Origin: Methylobacteriaceae bacterium
Lineage (GTDB): Bacteria > Pseudomonadota > Alphaproteobacteria > Rhizobiales > Beijerinckiaceae
Length of the DNA stretch: 5,541 bases
Assembly (NCBI GenBank): GCA_031272615.1
Contig: JAISTL010000078.1
Location: 1-5,541, forward strand
Direction: 5' to 3'
Of the stretch, positions 5,515 through 5,541 are shown one piece after another. The translations under genes and the position numbers were made by a program. The notes beneath the pieces are model-generated. The model was not told the origin of the DNA. It ran no database searches and was given only the letters and a program-made list of their open reading frames with translations. The first letter of the stretch is position 1, and each line of letters opens with the position of its first letter.

Positions 5515-5541
5515 ATGGCGAGACATGCAAAAGTTGTAGAG
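5515..5541 (+). CDS. Start of an unidentified gene, cut by the window edge
   Basis: An ATG at 5515 follows the strong ribosome site GGGAGGGG (5503-5510), with GGAGG ending 6 bases before the start. Nine codons are visible, reading MARHAKVVE, and the frame is open to the window end. That is too little to identify the product. The AT-rich gap and its own possible -10 element suggest a separate transcription unit, although readthrough from gltL is not excluded. Confidence 0.5.

Noticed and set aside
1..5541. CRISPR array, tRNA, rRNA, insertion sequence or attachment site
   Set aside because: No regularly spaced repeats, tRNA-like cloverleaf, rRNA segments, transposase or terminal repeats were seen. 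There is also no obvious direct duplication bordering hicAB.

Overview
The window reads as a GC-rich proteobacterial chromosome segment: coding third positions are mostly G or C, and AT-rich stretches are confined to the intergenic gaps. The transporter genes resemble the GltIJKL glutamate/aspartate importer of Enterobacteria rather than the AapJQMP/BztABCD type common in Alphaproteobacteria. I would guess Alphaproteobacteria (Rhodospirillales-like), but the sequence alone does not settle it.

Layout: (1) 1-146, upstream region with short repeats and a possible -10 element. (2) 147-1142 (+), a periplasmic amino-acid-binding protein of the GltI family. (3) 1147-1811 (-), a hicA-hicB type II toxin-antitoxin operon lying convergent to the first gene with a 4-nt gap. 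(4) 1812-2139, a divergent control region with a strong leftward promoter for hicAB, a perfect spaced inverted repeat that looks like the HicB operator, a candidate rightward promoter and an AT-rich palindrome. (5) 2140-5426 (+), a complete gltI-gltJ-gltK-gltL operon: binding protein, two permeases, ATPase. A perfect 12-bp hairpin sits between gltI and gltJ. (6) 5427-5541, an AT-rich gap and then the first nine codons of a new gene behind a strong ribosome binding site.

How the genes work together: the binding protein captures an acidic amino acid in the periplasm and delivers it to a GltJ-GltK membrane channel driven by a GltL dimer. The upstream paralogue (about 59% identical to the operon's own binding protein by manual alignment) is an orphan binding protein that could dock on the same permease and widen or shift its substrate range. 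It has Ala where GltI proteins have a ligand-contacting His. The toxin-antitoxin pair separates the two binding-protein genes and appears to be an independent, autoregulated module.

I see no wholly new system. The points most worth a second look are the architecture of the hicAB operator and promoter, the altered ligand pocket and swapped cysteine pattern of the two binding proteins, and the hairpin plus out-of-frame start codon before gltJ.
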